Origin: Cyanobium sp. Tous-M-B4
Lineage (GTDB): Bacteria; Cyanobacteriota; Cyanobacteriia; PCC-6307; Cyanobiaceae
Assembly (NCBI RefSeq): GCF_024345395.1
Contig: NZ_JAGQBA010000002.1
Span: forward strand, 434,001 to 498,000
Direction of reading: 5' to 3'
Length of the DNA stretch: 64,000 nt
Shown: piece after piece, positions 17,901 to 26,612 of the stretch
How the letters are laid out: each line of letters starts with the position of its first letter
Position numbering within the stretch: the stretch's first letter is position 1
Made by a program: the position numbers and the translations under genes
The notes under the pieces: model-generated
What the model was told of the DNA's origin: nothing
Seen by the model: the letters and a program-made list of their open reading frames with translations, nothing else
The model's database searches: none

Positions 17901-18682
17901 CCGGCCTCCAGTGCTTGGCCGTGGCTGGCCCAGAGCTGCTGGAAGTTGTGCCACGCCTCGTTCCATAGGGCCTCGAGCTGGGGCGCCAAGGGGGCGTCGG
18001 CCCGCAGGGTTGCCGGCAGGGAATCCAGGCCTAGGGCTGGATCGCCGTCTAGCTGGCGCAGCAGGCCCTCGAGGCTTTCGGGGCCGCCAACCTGTTGCTG
18101 TAGCCCGGCCAGCAGGTGGCTTGGCAGGGGCAGCACCTGCTGTTGCCAGTAGTCGTGTGCCACCTGGCGCACCAGGGTGCCCTTGTCGGTTTCGAGCTGC
18201 AGCTCCGGTGGCAGGCCCGCTTCCAGGGCGTGGCGCTGCAGGGTGCGGCGGCAGAAACCGTGGATGGTGGTGATGTCGGCGGCATCCAGTTCCTCTAGGG
18301 CCAGCAGCAGCCGGGCCCGCAACTTTTCGGCCCGCGGTCTTTGCTGCTCCAGCCAGGTGGCCAGGGTGGGATCGGGCGGCTCCAGATCTGGATTTTCCAG
18401 CCCTGCCAGGGCCCGCTGCAGGCGCTGGCCGATGCGATCGCGCAGTTCGGCGGCGGCGGCCTCGGTGAAAGTCACCACCAGCAGCTGGCGCAGCCCTAGC
18501 TCGGCCTCGGCCACGTAGCGCAACACCAACTGGGCCAGGGCGAAGGTTTTGCCGGTGCCGGCGCTGGCCTCCAGCAGCCGCAGCCCGGGATCCAGGGGAA
18601 AGGCATTGGCATCAAATGGTTGTGGGAGTGGCAGGGGCTGTTCAGGCGACCAAGCCTGCTCGCTGCCGGCAGACAGGTTCAT
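14903..18682 (-). CDS. recB: Exodeoxyribonuclease V beta subunit (RecB helicase-nuclease)
   Basis: A 1259-residue UvrD-type 3'-5' helicase with a C-terminal nuclease. Walker A lies at 39-46 (ASAGTGKT), then VVTFTEAAAAELRDRI, TIHGFCRRTLQRHA, VALIDEFQDTDPIQWRIL, SLRDNYRSS and VLTVHRSKGLEYPVV follow. The C-terminal domain begins near GDCLHRILEQLD and ends with GSIDLVFRQGERWWVADWKSNW, giving the metal-binding Asp and the catalytic Asp/Lys of the RecB nuclease. It processes double-strand ends and loads RecA. It overlaps recC by four bases (ATGA). Confidence 0.95.
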   Translation of the reverse strand: MNLSAGSEQAWSPEQPLPLPQPFDANAFPLDPGLRLLEASAGTGKTFALAQLVLRYVAEAELGLRQLLVVTFTEAAAAELRDRIGQRLQRALAGLENPDLEPPDPTLATWLEQQRPRAEKLRARLLLALEELDAADITTIHGFCRRTLQRHALEAGLPPELQLETDKGTLVRQVAHDYWQQQVLPLPSHLLAGLQQQVGGPESLEGLLRQLDGDPALGLDSLPATLRADAPLAPQLEALWNEAWHNFQQLWASHGQALEAGFCAAASQWRGQGFKTTSPFVPKPTKDRCALVRGWIAAQPIGGDYGATAGSQGGGQGLLRDYFHPGAFLKVARSLEPGDGEGPGPSSLPVRPLQEAIAQVLDGPAEALLLHACHWGRAELGRRRRQSGRLGFAQLLEGLDPGEQASTPLLEAVGARYAVALIDEFQDTDPIQWRILARAFQPERHRLVMVGDPKQAIYRFRGGDLRTYLRARQAAASFGGISSLRDNYRSSEALVAGLNGLMGPGLRRSDLPVPEVQPQATDSKLLLPAGQHPLQLLWLGGSRLAGEKPPSRSALERQLPDQIACFSAELLNQGLMQQRGEQRQPLGPNDLCVLVGTHRQAEALRAALDRCGIASKLVSQGDVLESAGASALQRLLDALAEPGRTQRLRLLAASPLLGWSAEQIASASPEAWSNLAARLAQLALELPRRGLLGVLASLLEQKGLAQLSLGGRLLADLQQCGELVAVRLHADQLGPAAAADWLRRLRLDPDRDIPEAHQPHSDVVDEAVSVLTVHRSKGLEYPVVLCPYLWQAGAESRSGQSIGVRWHPGGPEGGQAEAVLDLHLNNNWGPGQSASQQQLGAELQERERLAYVAATRAKLLLVLAWGPALGQQGNPLHPWLFDQEQPPASDHDPYSGRSDAEWRERLEQAIARRQLPLTLVQPPANGQRSQLKPGPAAAGLALQRGPVPSHGFDSSWGRSSYTSWTQGSHSAAPAAVEEGRETDAIVTELEALASPGAWPQDSPLAPFPRGAQAGDCLHRILEQLDYCQPLAAQAELVGRELQRAGIAAQHGETVLIGLEQLRHTPLGGPCNDFSLAQLERGARLNEMNFDLPLGLVRSPDLARPFADHPEGWFGSAYAEQLAQLKVESRGFLTGSIDLVFRQGERWWVADWKSNWLGERDDQGQPLHCGPRHYGAAAMAELMAANHYPLQAHLYLVALHRYLRWRLPGYRPEQHLGGYVYVFLRGVPGPTTASAVPGMFVEQPPLARLLQLDQALGGTP

Positions 18683-21600
18683 ATCAACCGCTCCCGCAGG
18701 GGACCAAGCAGCTCCCCAGCCCGGGCGGCTAGCTCACCGCTGGCCAACAGGGCGGCGCCGCTGAGTTCAGATCCGAAGCAGAGGGCCTGCTCCGGATCAA
18801 GCCGCTCGCCGCGTCTCTGAAAACCGCCCTCCCAGGTTTCGATGGCCCGTGCTTCACCCTTATCGAGCAGGGCCCAGCCGGTTTCCGGTGGCACCGGCCA
18901 GCAGCTCTGGCGCCATTGCTGGCGCAACTCCAGCAGCCGCAGTAGTTCGGCCCGGGCGCTCTCTACCTGCGGCGCCTGCAGCCGCAACTGCACGCCGAAG
19001 TCCTTGGCACCCCGGGCCACCAGCACCCCATCCAGCGGCCCTTGGTCGGCGGCGGCGGCCAGCAGCAGCGCCAGCCACAGCTCCAGCCGGTGGCGGCTGC
19101 GCGGTTTGGCGGTGTGCAGCACCAGCACCGAGCTCCCCCGCCACTGCAGCTCCTGCTGGCAGTTTTGCCAGAGGGCTAGCTGGCGGCGCTCGGGGCCCAG
19201 GGCCTCGAGGCTGGCGTGCAGGCTGCGCCAGCGCTGGCTGAGCCCGCCGGCCTCCAGTTCGCCTGCCGCCAGAGGAGGTAGCAAGCCCTGGCCGCGGTGG
19301 CGAGCCAGCCAGCCGGCGGGCCCATCGAGGGCTGGGTCGCTGGGGCTTTCGAGGGCCTGGCGCAACAGCAGCGCCCGCCTGCGCTCATCGAGGCTGAGGG
19401 GCTCGAGGTCGTCGAGGCCGTCGGCCCATTCCAGCGGCCTTAGCCCCAATTCAGCCAGCCAGCTGGCCTGGGGGGCAAGCAGCCAGTCGCGCAGATCCCC
19501 GTAGGCATCGCTGGGCTGGGCAGGGGGCGCGCTAGGGGGTTCGCTGGCCGCCAGGGGCCGGGGCGGTTGCGGTGAGCCACTCTGCTGGCGGGGTTGATCG
19601 AGCAGCAGGCGGGCCTTCAGCAGGCGCTCGTCGCAGCTGCCGGGCGGCCGCTCGCCGCTGGCTTGGAAATTGGCCCGGTCGAGGGGGTTGGCGGGGTGAG
19701 TTATCACCAGTTCGCTACCGCGACAAGGCAGCTGTCCCTGCAGCCACTCGAGCCACTGGCGCACCGGGGTGGCCGGTGGCAGCTCTTCGCCGCTGCGGGG
19801 GTCGCGGCTGCTCCAGGTCACCAGCAGATGGTCGCGGGCTGAGAGCAGGGCCTCCAGCAGCACGTAGCGGTCCTGGTCGGCCGGATTGGGATCGCCGAGG
19901 CGGCGCTGCTGCTCCAGCAGGTGGAAGCCGGGCCGCTTGCTCTGACGGGGATAGGCGTTTGCATCTAGCCCCATCAGCACGATCACCCGATGGGGAATCG
20001 CCCGCATCGGCTCGAGGGCGCTGATGGTGAGGGCGCCGCTGCGGTGGCCAAACCGGCCCGAATCGGCAGCCAGGCGCTCATCGAGCACTGCAGCTACCAC
20101 GGGTGCGGCTAACTCCAGGTCACAGCCAGCGGCGGCCTGCTGCCAGTCGTCAATGGCGGCTAGCACCAGGGGTAGCTCCCAGTCCTGGCCACTCCCGCCA
20201 ACCTGGTCGCCGTCGCCGAATAGGTCGCTCAGCAAGGCCCTTAGGCAGGTGTTCCAGGCCAGGCAACAGCGGGGTCGCCGCAGCTCCACCAGCCAGTGGC
20301 GCAGCCGGGTGAGCAGGTGCAGCCAGCGGCCCAACAGCTCGATGCTCTCGCCACTGGCCAGGGGGGCGGTGGCGGCCGGGGCCAGGCCGGGGTCGCAGGG
20401 CAGCACCAGACCCAGCAGCAGCCGATCGATCACCCAGCTGAGGCTGCCGCTGCCCAGGCCGCCGCGCTCCTTTGCATCGAGGCCCCAGTGGAAGCCGCCC
20501 CGCTGCAGCAGGGGATGCAGGGCCGCCATCTCGGCACCGCTGAGCTGGAAATGCCCCTGCAGCGCCGGACTCTCCAGCAGGGTTTCCAGGGCGGAGGCGG
20601 TTAGCCGCTCCCCCGCCAGCCGCAGCAGCTCCAGCAAGCTGCGGCTGAGGCTGGCTTCGCTCTGCTGGCTGCGGTCGGTGAGGCGCCAATTGAGGGGCAC
20701 CCCAGTGGCCTCCTGATCGCCAAATACGGCCGCCACCAAAGGCGCTAGGCCATCCACCTGAGGCGTCATCACCAGCACATCGCGGGGCTGGAGCGTGGGA
20801 TCGGCGGCCAGCAGCTGCAGGATGCGGTCCCGCACCACCTGCACCTGGCGCAGGGGGCCGGGACAGCGGTGGAACTCCAGGGAGCTGTCTGCCGGTGCCC
20901 GCTGCAGCAGGGGTTGGGCAGCCGGATCCGCCAGTTGTTGCTGCAGCTGATGCAGCAGGGGCGCTGGCCCCTGGCCCCGATGGCTGCTGGCTGGGGCCAC
21001 AAACAAATCCTTTTCCCGCCACTGGCCCTGGAGGCTCTCGCCGCTGCCTTCGAGCAACTGCTGAAACTCGCCGCCGAGTCGGCCGAAGCGGGCCTCCAGG
21101 CCAGGGGCTTGCAGTAACCAGTCCCCATCAAGGGGCTGCTGCAGTGCGATCGCCTCGCTGAGCAGCTGGCGGCGGCTGGTGCAGCGCTGCCACAGGTCGC
21201 GGCAGGGGGTGAGCAGGTAAAGGTCCACATTTGTGTGCACGCTCAGGGCCTGCAGCAGCTGCACCTGGATCGGCGCCAGGCTGCTGAGCCCAAACAGGCG
21301 CAAGGGATCGGGCAGGCTGCCGGCCGGCGGCGCCTTGATCTGCAACTGGGCTATGGCCTCCAGCACCTGCAGGCCGAAGGGCTTCACCCCCAGGCGCTCC
21401 CGTAGCCGCCCCACCAGCAGCCGCTGCCACTCCTGCTCCGGCGGCAGGGGTGGGCCGTCCTCCCCACACCACCAGGCGGCGAGCATCTCAGGGCGATACA
21501 GGGCAAGGTCGTCTAGGGCATCGGCGATGCTGCGGCCCAGCTGCCATTGGGCCAGCTCGAGTTTGCTGCCGTGCTGGGGGTAGCGGCCTAGCCAGTGCTT

Positions 21601-21936
21601 AAGCGAGGTAGCTTCTGGCTGCTCCACAAGCTGGGGGAGCAGCTCCAGCACGGGCCACACCAGCTGGCTGGCACGCCAGGGATCCTGGTCAGCGCCGTTT
21701 TCGCCCAGCACCCCATTAACCATTTGGCGCAGCTGGCTGCCAGGAAATGGGTAGCGGATGTTGGCGGCGATGCCGCCGAGTCCCGCGGCCAGCTGTTCAC
21801 CAAGCCAGCGGCTGGTGGGCCAGGTATTCACCACCACCTGCACCGTCTCGAGCGGCCCGGGAGGTGTGAGCAGCAACTGGGCGGCCAGGAGTTCGGCTAG
21901 ATGTTCGGCCCGGTTGCCCCGGAAAACTGTGAGCAC
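18679..21936 (-). CDS. recC: Exodeoxyribonuclease V gamma subunit (RecC)
   Basis: A 1085-residue RecC, the Chi-recognition scaffold of RecBCD. The N-terminus LTVFRGNRAEHLAELLAAQL and VVVNTWPTSRWLGEQLA is typical, and later LFGLSSLAPIQVQLLQAL, ALEPMRAIPHRVIVLMGL and DQDRYVLLEALLSARDHLLV are family landmarks. As in other RecC proteins, the helicase-like fold lacks a true Walker A motif. It is the first rec gene of the operon; a metallophosphatase gene ends 23 bases upstream. Length is close to E. coli RecC (1122). Confidence 0.93.
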   Translation of the reverse strand: MLTVFRGNRAEHLAELLAAQLLLTPPGPLETVQVVVNTWPTSRWLGEQLAAGLGGIAANIRYPFPGSQLRQMVNGVLGENGADQDPWRASQLVWPVLELLPQLVEQPEATSLKHWLGRYPQHGSKLELAQWQLGRSIADALDDLALYRPEMLAAWWCGEDGPPLPPEQEWQRLLVGRLRERLGVKPFGLQVLEAIAQLQIKAPPAGSLPDPLRLFGLSSLAPIQVQLLQALSVHTNVDLYLLTPCRDLWQRCTSRRQLLSEAIALQQPLDGDWLLQAPGLEARFGRLGGEFQQLLEGSGESLQGQWREKDLFVAPASSHRGQGPAPLLHQLQQQLADPAAQPLLQRAPADSSLEFHRCPGPLRQVQVVRDRILQLLAADPTLQPRDVLVMTPQVDGLAPLVAAVFGDQEATGVPLNWRLTDRSQQSEASLSRSLLELLRLAGERLTASALETLLESPALQGHFQLSGAEMAALHPLLQRGGFHWGLDAKERGGLGSGSLSWVIDRLLLGLVLPCDPGLAPAATAPLASGESIELLGRWLHLLTRLRHWLVELRRPRCCLAWNTCLRALLSDLFGDGDQVGGSGQDWELPLVLAAIDDWQQAAAGCDLELAAPVVAAVLDERLAADSGRFGHRSGALTISALEPMRAIPHRVIVLMGLDANAYPRQSKRPGFHLLEQQRRLGDPNPADQDRYVLLEALLSARDHLLVTWSSRDPRSGEELPPATPVRQWLEWLQGQLPCRGSELVITHPANPLDRANFQASGERPPGSCDERLLKARLLLDQPRQQSGSPQPPRPLAASEPPSAPPAQPSDAYGDLRDWLLAPQASWLAELGLRPLEWADGLDDLEPLSLDERRRALLLRQALESPSDPALDGPAGWLARHRGQGLLPPLAAGELEAGGLSQRWRSLHASLEALGPERRQLALWQNCQQELQWRGSSVLVLHTAKPRSRHRLELWLALLLAAAADQGPLDGVLVARGAKDFGVQLRLQAPQVESARAELLRLLELRQQWRQSCWPVPPETGWALLDKGEARAIETWEGGFQRRGERLDPEQALCFGSELSGAALLASGELAARAGELLGPLRERLI

Positions 21937-21959
21937 AACAGATGCTCAGCGGTGGGTCA

Positions 21960-22619
21960 TCAAGGCAGGCAGCCTGCCAGCTCCTGGCTGAGGGAGGAGA
22001 GCCGGCGCTCTTGCAAGCCGTAAACGGCCTGAATGGCTCCGGTTTCGGGGCAGTAGGCCGAAAGCTCCCCGCCGTAGCAGGCGCCGGTATCCACCATCAC
22101 GATCTGGCCGAGGCGACGCACTTGGTGCCCGGGGGTGTGGCCGATCACTACCTCACCGAAGCGACCGTCGTAGGCCTGCCAGAAGGGCATGCGGATGCTG
22201 AGGTCGGGTTCCCAGGTGTCGGGATTGAAGCCAGCGTGGGTGGCGAGCCAGCCTTTGCCGGCGTAGGTGAGGGGCAGCTGCTCCAGCCGCTCCTGCCAGA
22301 TGCGGCAGTGGCGATCCCCGAGCTGCCGATAGGTGTCGCAGCCGGCCAAGGCCCGTTGAGCGGTCCAGTCGCCCTGCCGCAGGGCGGCCACCAGATCGGC
22401 TTCGTGATTTCCCATCAACCAGATGGCCCGACCGGAGCTCACCAGGCCCCAGGCCAGCTCCATGGTGCGGCGGATCTGGGGTCCGCGGTTGATCACATCA
22501 CCGCAAAGCACAATTTTGTCGCCGGCTGGCAGACGAGCAAGCAGCCGCTCAAGCGCGTCGGCACAGCCGTGGACGTCCCCGATCACCCAGTGGTGGCAGG
22601 AACGTGAAGGGGGCGTCAT
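21960..22619 (-). CDS. Calcineurin-like metallophosphatase (PPP/ApaH type)
   Basis: A 219-residue protein with the PPP-family metal motifs GDVHG (near residue 13), GDVINRG, GNHE and, further on, ATHAGF and GHTPG. Enzymes of this kind remove phosphate from proteins or split diadenosine tetraphosphate; the exact substrate is not clear. ATG 22619 places GDVHG near the N-terminus as usual. It precedes recC closely and is probably the first gene of the rec operon, so its job may be linked to repair, but this is only positional. Confidence 0.85.
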   Translation of the reverse strand: MTPPSRSCHHWVIGDVHGCADALERLLARLPAGDKIVLCGDVINRGPQIRRTMELAWGLVSSGRAIWLMGNHEADLVAALRQGDWTAQRALAGCDTYRQLGDRHCRIWQERLEQLPLTYAGKGWLATHAGFNPDTWEPDLSIRMPFWQAYDGRFGEVVIGHTPGHQVRRLGQIVMVDTGACYGGELSAYCPETGAIQAVYGLQERRLSSLSQELAGCLP

Positions 22620-22732
22620 CAGTCCATCGCGTTGGTTCCAGTCTTGCCTGCCTGACGGCCACTTGTCAGCCCCCCAGCAATTCATGTCGACCGGCCAGCG
22701 CTGGTACGGTCGCCCCACCCAGTGACAGTCAG

Positions 22733-23056
22733 ATGAATCCAGCGTCGTTGTCGGTGGTCCAGCGGGTAAACGCCCTGGTCAAAGCCCTAAATGGGGCTAA
22801 ACGCACCAATGAGGCCTTGGCCCGCTGCGGTAACGGTGAGGAGATGCTCGACGTTCTGCTCGATGCCTCCGCCAAGCTCGGTCTGGGGCTCAGTCGCCAG
22901 CAACTTGCCAATACGCCCCCAATCCGCGATTGGGTCTGGTGGAAGAACAAGGAAGCCCTGCTCACCATTGGCGACGACAAGCCTCGCTACCAACAGGATG
23001 GCGGTCAAGGAGCCTCCGATGACGGGCCGCGCAAACGCTTTCTGGGGCTTTTTTAG
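22733..23056 (+). CDS. cyanobacterial conserved hypothetical protein
   Basis: A 107-residue protein from ATG 22733. Residues 1-60 are helical (VVQRVNALVKALNGAKRTNE, EEMLDVLLDASAKLGLG) with a Leu-rich pattern weakly like Nif11-type leader domains, followed by IRDWVWWKNKEALLTIGD and a polar tail. It lacks the Gly-Gly leader cleavage site of Nif11 peptides, so I do not call it that. Its last four bases overlap the convergent ycf54. Function unknown. Confidence 0.65.
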   Translation: MNPASLSVVQRVNALVKALNGAKRTNEALARCGNGEEMLDVLLDASAKLGLGLSRQQLANTPPIRDWVWWKNKEALLTIGDDKPRYQQDGGQGASDDGPRKRFLGLF

Positions 23057-23373
23057 GACGCGCTGGCCAGGGCGTCGGGGATGGCGGCACTGGGGGCTTC
23101 AAAGCGACCGGTGGCCACAAATTCCAGGCGCAGCTTGAGAAAGGTGATGAATTTCTCATCGGTGGACACCACCGCCGCCGCCGGCCGCGGCACGGCGCTG
23201 CCGATCGGTTCGAGTTGGGGTGCCTCGAGAAAGGCCGGCCGTTTCACCAACCAGAAGTCGATTTCCTTGCCCTGTTCTCCGTAGTGGCGCACCCTTTCGC
23301 GCAGCACCTCCTCAAGGGGCTCCTCAACGGTGAGGAACGCTTCGCTGGCGGCGATGAAGTGATAGGTGCTCAT
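23053..23373 (-). CDS. ycf54: Ycf54, Mg-protoporphyrin IX monomethyl ester cyclase factor
   Basis: A 106-residue protein matching Ycf54/DUF2488 along its length: [60 protein letters not shown] and [14 protein letters not shown]. Ycf54 binds the AcsF cyclase and is needed to form the fifth ring of chlorophyll (protochlorophyllide). Start ATG 23373 overlaps the pdxJ stop (ATGA), so the two are cotranscribed and probably coupled. Presence indicates a chlorophyll-making oxygenic phototroph. Confidence 0.93.
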   Translation of the reverse strand: MSTYHFIAASEAFLTVEEPLEEVLRERVRHYGEQGKEIDFWLVKRPAFLEAPQLEPIGSAVPRPAAAVVSTDEKFITFLKLRLEFVATGRFEAPSAAIPDALASAS

Positions 23374-24119
23374 AGCTGGCGGCTGCCGAACAGGGGGTCG
23401 CGGCGCGGATTCTGTATCAGCGCCTTCATCTGCCGAACAGCTTCTTCTAGGCCCACCGCCAAGGCCCGGGCCACGATTGTGTGCCCGATGTTGAGCTCCT
23501 CCATGCCTTCGATGGTGGCGATGGGCTCCACGTTTTGGTAGGTGAGGCCGTGGCCGGCATTTACCCGCAGCCCGAGGCTGCGGGCGATGAAGCTCCCCTC
23601 CGTGAGCCGGGCCAGCTCGGCTGGCTGCGAACTCCAGTCGGCTTCGGCGTAGGCGCCGGTGTGCAGCTCCACCCAGCGGGCGCCGGTGGCGCGGCAGGCC
23701 TCCAGCTGGCTCGCCTCAGCGTCCACAAACAGGCTCACGCCGATGCCGGCGTCTTGCAGCGCACCCACCAGAGCGCTGAGAGCTGGCTGCTGGCCCGCTA
23801 CATCGAGGCCGCCCTCGGTGGTTACCTCCTGACGCTTCTCCGGCACCAGGGTCACCATGTCCGGCTTGAGGCGTAGGGCGATCGCCTCCATCTCAGCTGT
23901 GGCGGCCATCTCCAGATTGAGCCGGCTGCGCACGGTTTGACGCAGTAGCTCCACATCGCGGTCCTGAATATGGCGCCTGTCTTCCCGTAGGTGCACGGTG
24001 ATGCTGTCAGCCCCCCCCAGCTCGGCCAGCAGGGCATAGCCCACTGGATCGGGCTCCACCGTGCGGCGGGCCTGGCGCACATTGGCGATGTGGTCGATGT
24101 TGACGCCGAGGCTGGCCAT
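23370..24119 (-). CDS. pdxJ: Pyridoxine 5'-phosphate synthase
   Basis: A 249-residue TIM-barrel enzyme that joins deoxyxylulose 5-phosphate and aminoacetone phosphate in vitamin B6 synthesis. Family hallmarks are [17 protein letters not shown] at the start, [44 protein letters not shown] and [14 protein letters not shown]. Start ATG 24119 matches the standard N-terminus; a longer reading frame adds 47 non-homologous residues. Confidence 0.95.
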   Translation of the reverse strand: MASLGVNIDHIANVRQARRTVEPDPVGYALLAELGGADSITVHLREDRRHIQDRDVELLRQTVRSRLNLEMAATAEMEAIALRLKPDMVTLVPEKRQEVTTEGGLDVAGQQPALSALVGALQDAGIGVSLFVDAEASQLEACRATGARWVELHTGAYAEADWSSQPAELARLTEGSFIARSLGLRVNAGHGLTYQNVEPIATIEGMEELNIGHTIVARALAVGLEEAVRQMKALIQNPRRDPLFGSRQL

Positions 24120-24244
24120 GGCTGGGGAGTGGTTGGCAGGCGGTGAACTCGCCCAAATCCTATGGATACTGCAACCTGCGCCGGCTCGGGACGCCAGTCC
24201 AACTGCCCGCGCTCGCGCCGAGCTCCATTGGCTAGCCCCTAGTT

Positions 24245-24991
24245 TTGAGGTTGCTCGCAATTAACTGGTTGTTGGCGGTTCAGTCCGGCCCATCGGCGTT
24301 GTCCACCCAGGCCCCCTCTTCCAGGGAACAGGGGCTCTGCAATGGCATCAGCCCCTGGCTGGCACCGCTCGCCATGGTGGCTAGCCAGGACATTTGCCTG
24401 CGCTTCTTTTTCCGCAGCGTCCAGGTGCTCGGTAGCGAAAATCTGCCTCTCAGCGGGCCCCTGCTCCTAGCTCCGACCCACCGGGCCCGCTGGGATGCCC
24501 TGCTGTTGCCCCACGCCGCAGGCCGCCGCGTCACCGGCAGGGATTGCCGCTTCATGGTCACGGTTGATGAGATGCGCGGGCTGCAGGGCTGGTTTTTGCA
24601 CCGGTTGGGCTGCTTCCCCGTGAGTCAGGGGCGCCCCTCACTGGCCAGCCTGCGCTACGCCGTTGACCTACTGGCTGCCGGCGAGCAGCTAGTGGTTTTC
24701 CCGGAGGGGCGCATCGTGCGCGAGGAGATTCCCATGCGGCTGCACCAGGGCCTCGCCCGCTTGGCCATGTTGGCCGCTGGCCAGGGCGTGACGGTGCCGG
24801 TGGTGCCGGTGGGCATCGCCTACGGCCATCGCCCCCCCCGCCGTGGGGATGGGGCCGTGCTCTGTTTCGGCCCACCTCTCAGCTTGGAGGGCCAGGGAAG
24901 GCAAGCTGCTAGCGCTTTCACCGCCCACCTCGCCGCAGCCATGGCCGTGGTTGAAGGCCAGGCCCAGGAAGCCCTGGGCCTGGCCCCCTAA
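24245..24991 (+). CDS. 1-acyl-sn-glycerol-3-phosphate acyltransferase (PlsC family)
   Basis: A membrane-associated acyltransferase of phospholipid synthesis. The HX4D motif reads THRARWD and is followed by [20 protein letters not shown] and the [12 protein letters not shown] motif, then [11 protein letters not shown]. The start is uncertain: TTG 24245 gives 248 residues and ATG 24374 gives 205, both keeping the catalytic part. It runs divergently from pdxJ and is followed after two bases by a TTG-started exported protein, so the two may be coupled. Confidence 0.8.
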   Translation: MRLLAINWLLAVQSGPSALSTQAPSSREQGLCNGISPWLAPLAMVASQDICLRFFFRSVQVLGSENLPLSGPLLLAPTHRARWDALLLPHAAGRRVTGRDCRFMVTVDEMRGLQGWFLHRLGCFPVSQGRPSLASLRYAVDLLAAGEQLVVFPEGRIVREEIPMRLHQGLARLAMLAAGQGVTVPVVPVGIAYGHRPPRRGDGAVLCFGPPLSLEGQGRQAASAFTAHLAAAMAVVEGQAQEALGLAP

Positions 24992-24993
24992 AG

Positions 24994-25560
24994 TTGATTC
25001 ATATTCGTTTGCTGGTTGTGCGTAGGCCATCCCGCTTGATTTGCGGCTCTGCTTTGGCCTTGATGGCCCTCGCTGCTCCCCTGGCTCCGGCCCAGGTGCA
25101 GGCTCAGCAGGAGCCCCAAAAGGCCCTGGAGTCCACCGGCAGTCCGTTCAATCTTGAGGCGGTGCGCGCCCTGCTGGTGCGCGGTGACGCCGCAGTTGCC
25201 AAGGGCAATCTGGCCGAAGCCCGCAAGCTCTACGACCAGGCCCGAGATGCCTGTCGCCGCCTGCTCGGCTTTTATCGCGACCTGAGCGGCTCCTTCCGCG
25301 GACTCGATGCCCGCATCCCCCGCGAAATGGATCAGAAGGGGCGGGAAGCTTTGGAAACCATGGCCCAGGCGAACCTGCGCTTGGCGGCCCTGTTCCGTCG
25401 CCAAAACCAGCCTGAGGTGGCGGTGCCCCTGCTGGTCGAGGTGGTCAAGGTGATGACCCCGGCCAGCCCAGAGGGCCGCAAGGCTTTCCAGAGCCTGGTC
25501 GAGATTGGCTTCGCCGCCACTCCCTACACAGCAGGGGCCGCGGCAACCCCTGGCAGCTGA
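24994..25560 (+). CDS. Exported helical-repeat (TPR-like) hypothetical protein
   Basis: A 188-residue protein with a signal peptide (hydrophobic SALALMALAAPLAPA, cleavage likely after VQA). The mature part has antiparallel helices VRALLVRGDAAVAKGN and LAEARKLYDQARDACR that resemble one TPR, followed by another helical region. This is a common cyanobacterial periplasmic protein of unknown role. TTG 24994 is the longest start; GTG 25018 is an alternative that shortens the signal peptide by eight residues. Confidence 0.6.
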   Translation: MIHIRLLVVRRPSRLICGSALALMALAAPLAPAQVQAQQEPQKALESTGSPFNLEAVRALLVRGDAAVAKGNLAEARKLYDQARDACRRLLGFYRDLSGSFRGLDARIPREMDQKGREALETMAQANLRLAALFRRQNQPEVAVPLLVEVVKVMTPASPEGRKAFQSLVEIGFAATPYTAGAAATPGS

Positions 25561-25597
25561 CCACTAGATTTCCCCCGTTCGCTGCCTCGTCGCTTCG

Positions 25598-25831
25598 ATG
25601 GTGCATCCAGACCAGGTGAAGGCCGCAATCACCTTGGCCATGCCCGATGCCCAGGTGGAGGTTGAAGACCTCACCGGGGGTGGCGACCACCTGCAGGTCA
25701 CGGTGATTTCCGCAGCGTTCGACGGCCTGACCAGGGTCAGGCAGCACCAGCTCGTGTACGGCGCCCTACGCCAGGAATTGGCCAGTGAGGCGATTCACGC
25801 CCTAGCCCTGCAAACATCCACTCCCGCCTGA
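25598..25831 (+). CDS. bolA: BolA family protein
   Basis: A 77-residue BolA-fold protein: [35 protein letters not shown] and [16 protein letters not shown] fit the family. BolA proteins pair with monothiol CGFS glutaredoxins to bind or sense a [2Fe-2S] cluster. The next gene, four bases downstream, is exactly such a glutaredoxin, so they very likely form a complex. Confidence 0.92.
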   Translation: MVHPDQVKAAITLAMPDAQVEVEDLTGGGDHLQVTVISAAFDGLTRVRQHQLVYGALRQELASEAIHALALQTSTPA

Positions 25832-25835
25832 GTCC

Positions 25836-26159
25836 ATGGACGCCACCACCCGCCAACGCATCGAAGAACTCCTGGCCAGCAGCCCGGTTTTCGTTTTTAT
25901 GAAGGGCAATAAGCTCATGCCCCAGTGCGGTTTCTCCAACAACGTGGTGCAGATACTGCACTCGGTTGGGGTGCCATTTGAAACCTTTGACGTGCTCTCG
26001 GATGCCGAGATCCGTAATGGCATCAAGTCATTTTCCGACTGGCCCACGATTCCCCAGGTTTATGTGAAAGGGGAATTCATCGGTGGCTCCGACATCCTGA
26101 TCGAGATGTACAACTCCGGTGAGTTGCGCGAGAAGCTGGAAGTGGCTCTGGCTAGCTGA
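25836..26159 (+). CDS. grxD: Monothiol glutaredoxin, Grx4/GrxD type
   Basis: A 107-residue CGFS glutaredoxin. The active site is PQCGFSNNVV (Cys near residue 31), followed by the glutathione-binding WPTIPQVYVKGEFIGGSD. Such proteins carry or deliver [2Fe-2S] clusters rather than reduce disulfides. It forms a two-gene unit with bolA. Confidence 0.95.
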   Translation: MDATTRQRIEELLASSPVFVFMKGNKLMPQCGFSNNVVQILHSVGVPFETFDVLSDAEIRNGIKSFSDWPTIPQVYVKGEFIGGSDILIEMYNSGELREKLEVALAS

Positions 26160-26183
26160 AAGGGGCAGCTAGCCCCCAGTGAG

Positions 26184-26450
26184 TCAGTAGCGCTCGCTTT
26201 CGTAAAGGCTGCGCGGGTCACCATCGGGACCCACAAAGCTGGAAGGATCGCGAATCCAGCGGTCGGTGAGCTCCTCTAGTCGCCGCTGGGAGATCGGATC
26301 GAGAACCGCAGTGCGGCGCAGGGCGTGGATGTAGCCATCGGCGTAGAGCCGCAATTCCGCAGGGCTGTGGAAGCGATGGGCCAGTTCCTGGCAGGCATCG
26401 CACAGCGACTGGAAGTGGCGGATGGCGTCTGGGTGTTGAAGCGAAGTCAT
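26184..26450 (-). CDS. DUF6761 family cyanobacterial protein
   Basis: An 88-residue helical protein, SLQHPDAIRHFQSLCDACQE, RLYADGYIHALRRTAVLDP and RRLEELTDRWIRDPSSFVGP, recognised as the cyanobacterial DUF6761 type. It is found widely in Synechococcus and Prochlorococcus; function unknown. It runs divergent from the response regulator, with a 16-bp inverted repeat in the gap. Confidence 0.75.
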   Translation of the reverse strand: MTSLQHPDAIRHFQSLCDACQELAHRFHSPAELRLYADGYIHALRRTAVLDPISQRRLEELTDRWIRDPSSFVGPDGDPRSLYESERY

Positions 26451-26518
26451 GGGGTCGGGAGACCTTTATCCATTTTGCCCCTTGGAGCCAGAAGCCGCGA
26501 TTGGGTGGTCTCCGCATA

Positions 26519-26612
26519 GTTGGTGGAGTCCACACAAACGCAGCGACTGATACGCGGATCCCCTGGCGGCTGCCGTTAAGGTGAATTCAACACAGTTGTG
26601 GACTCCATCAAC
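26519..26612. repeat. 16-bp inverted repeat, right arm over regulator start codon
   Basis: Left arm 26519-26534 (GTTGGTGGAGTCCACA) and right arm 26597-26612 (TGTGGACTCCATCAAC) pair at 15 of 16 positions, separated by 62 bases. The right arm contains the GTG start (26598) and first codons of the response regulator. In RNA the arms could hide the start codon; in DNA they could be two operator half-sites. Confidence 0.6.

Noticed and set aside
22733-23056. Nif11-type leader peptide
   Set aside because: The N-terminal helix is only vaguely similar, there is no Gly-Gly cleavage site and no modification enzyme nearby.
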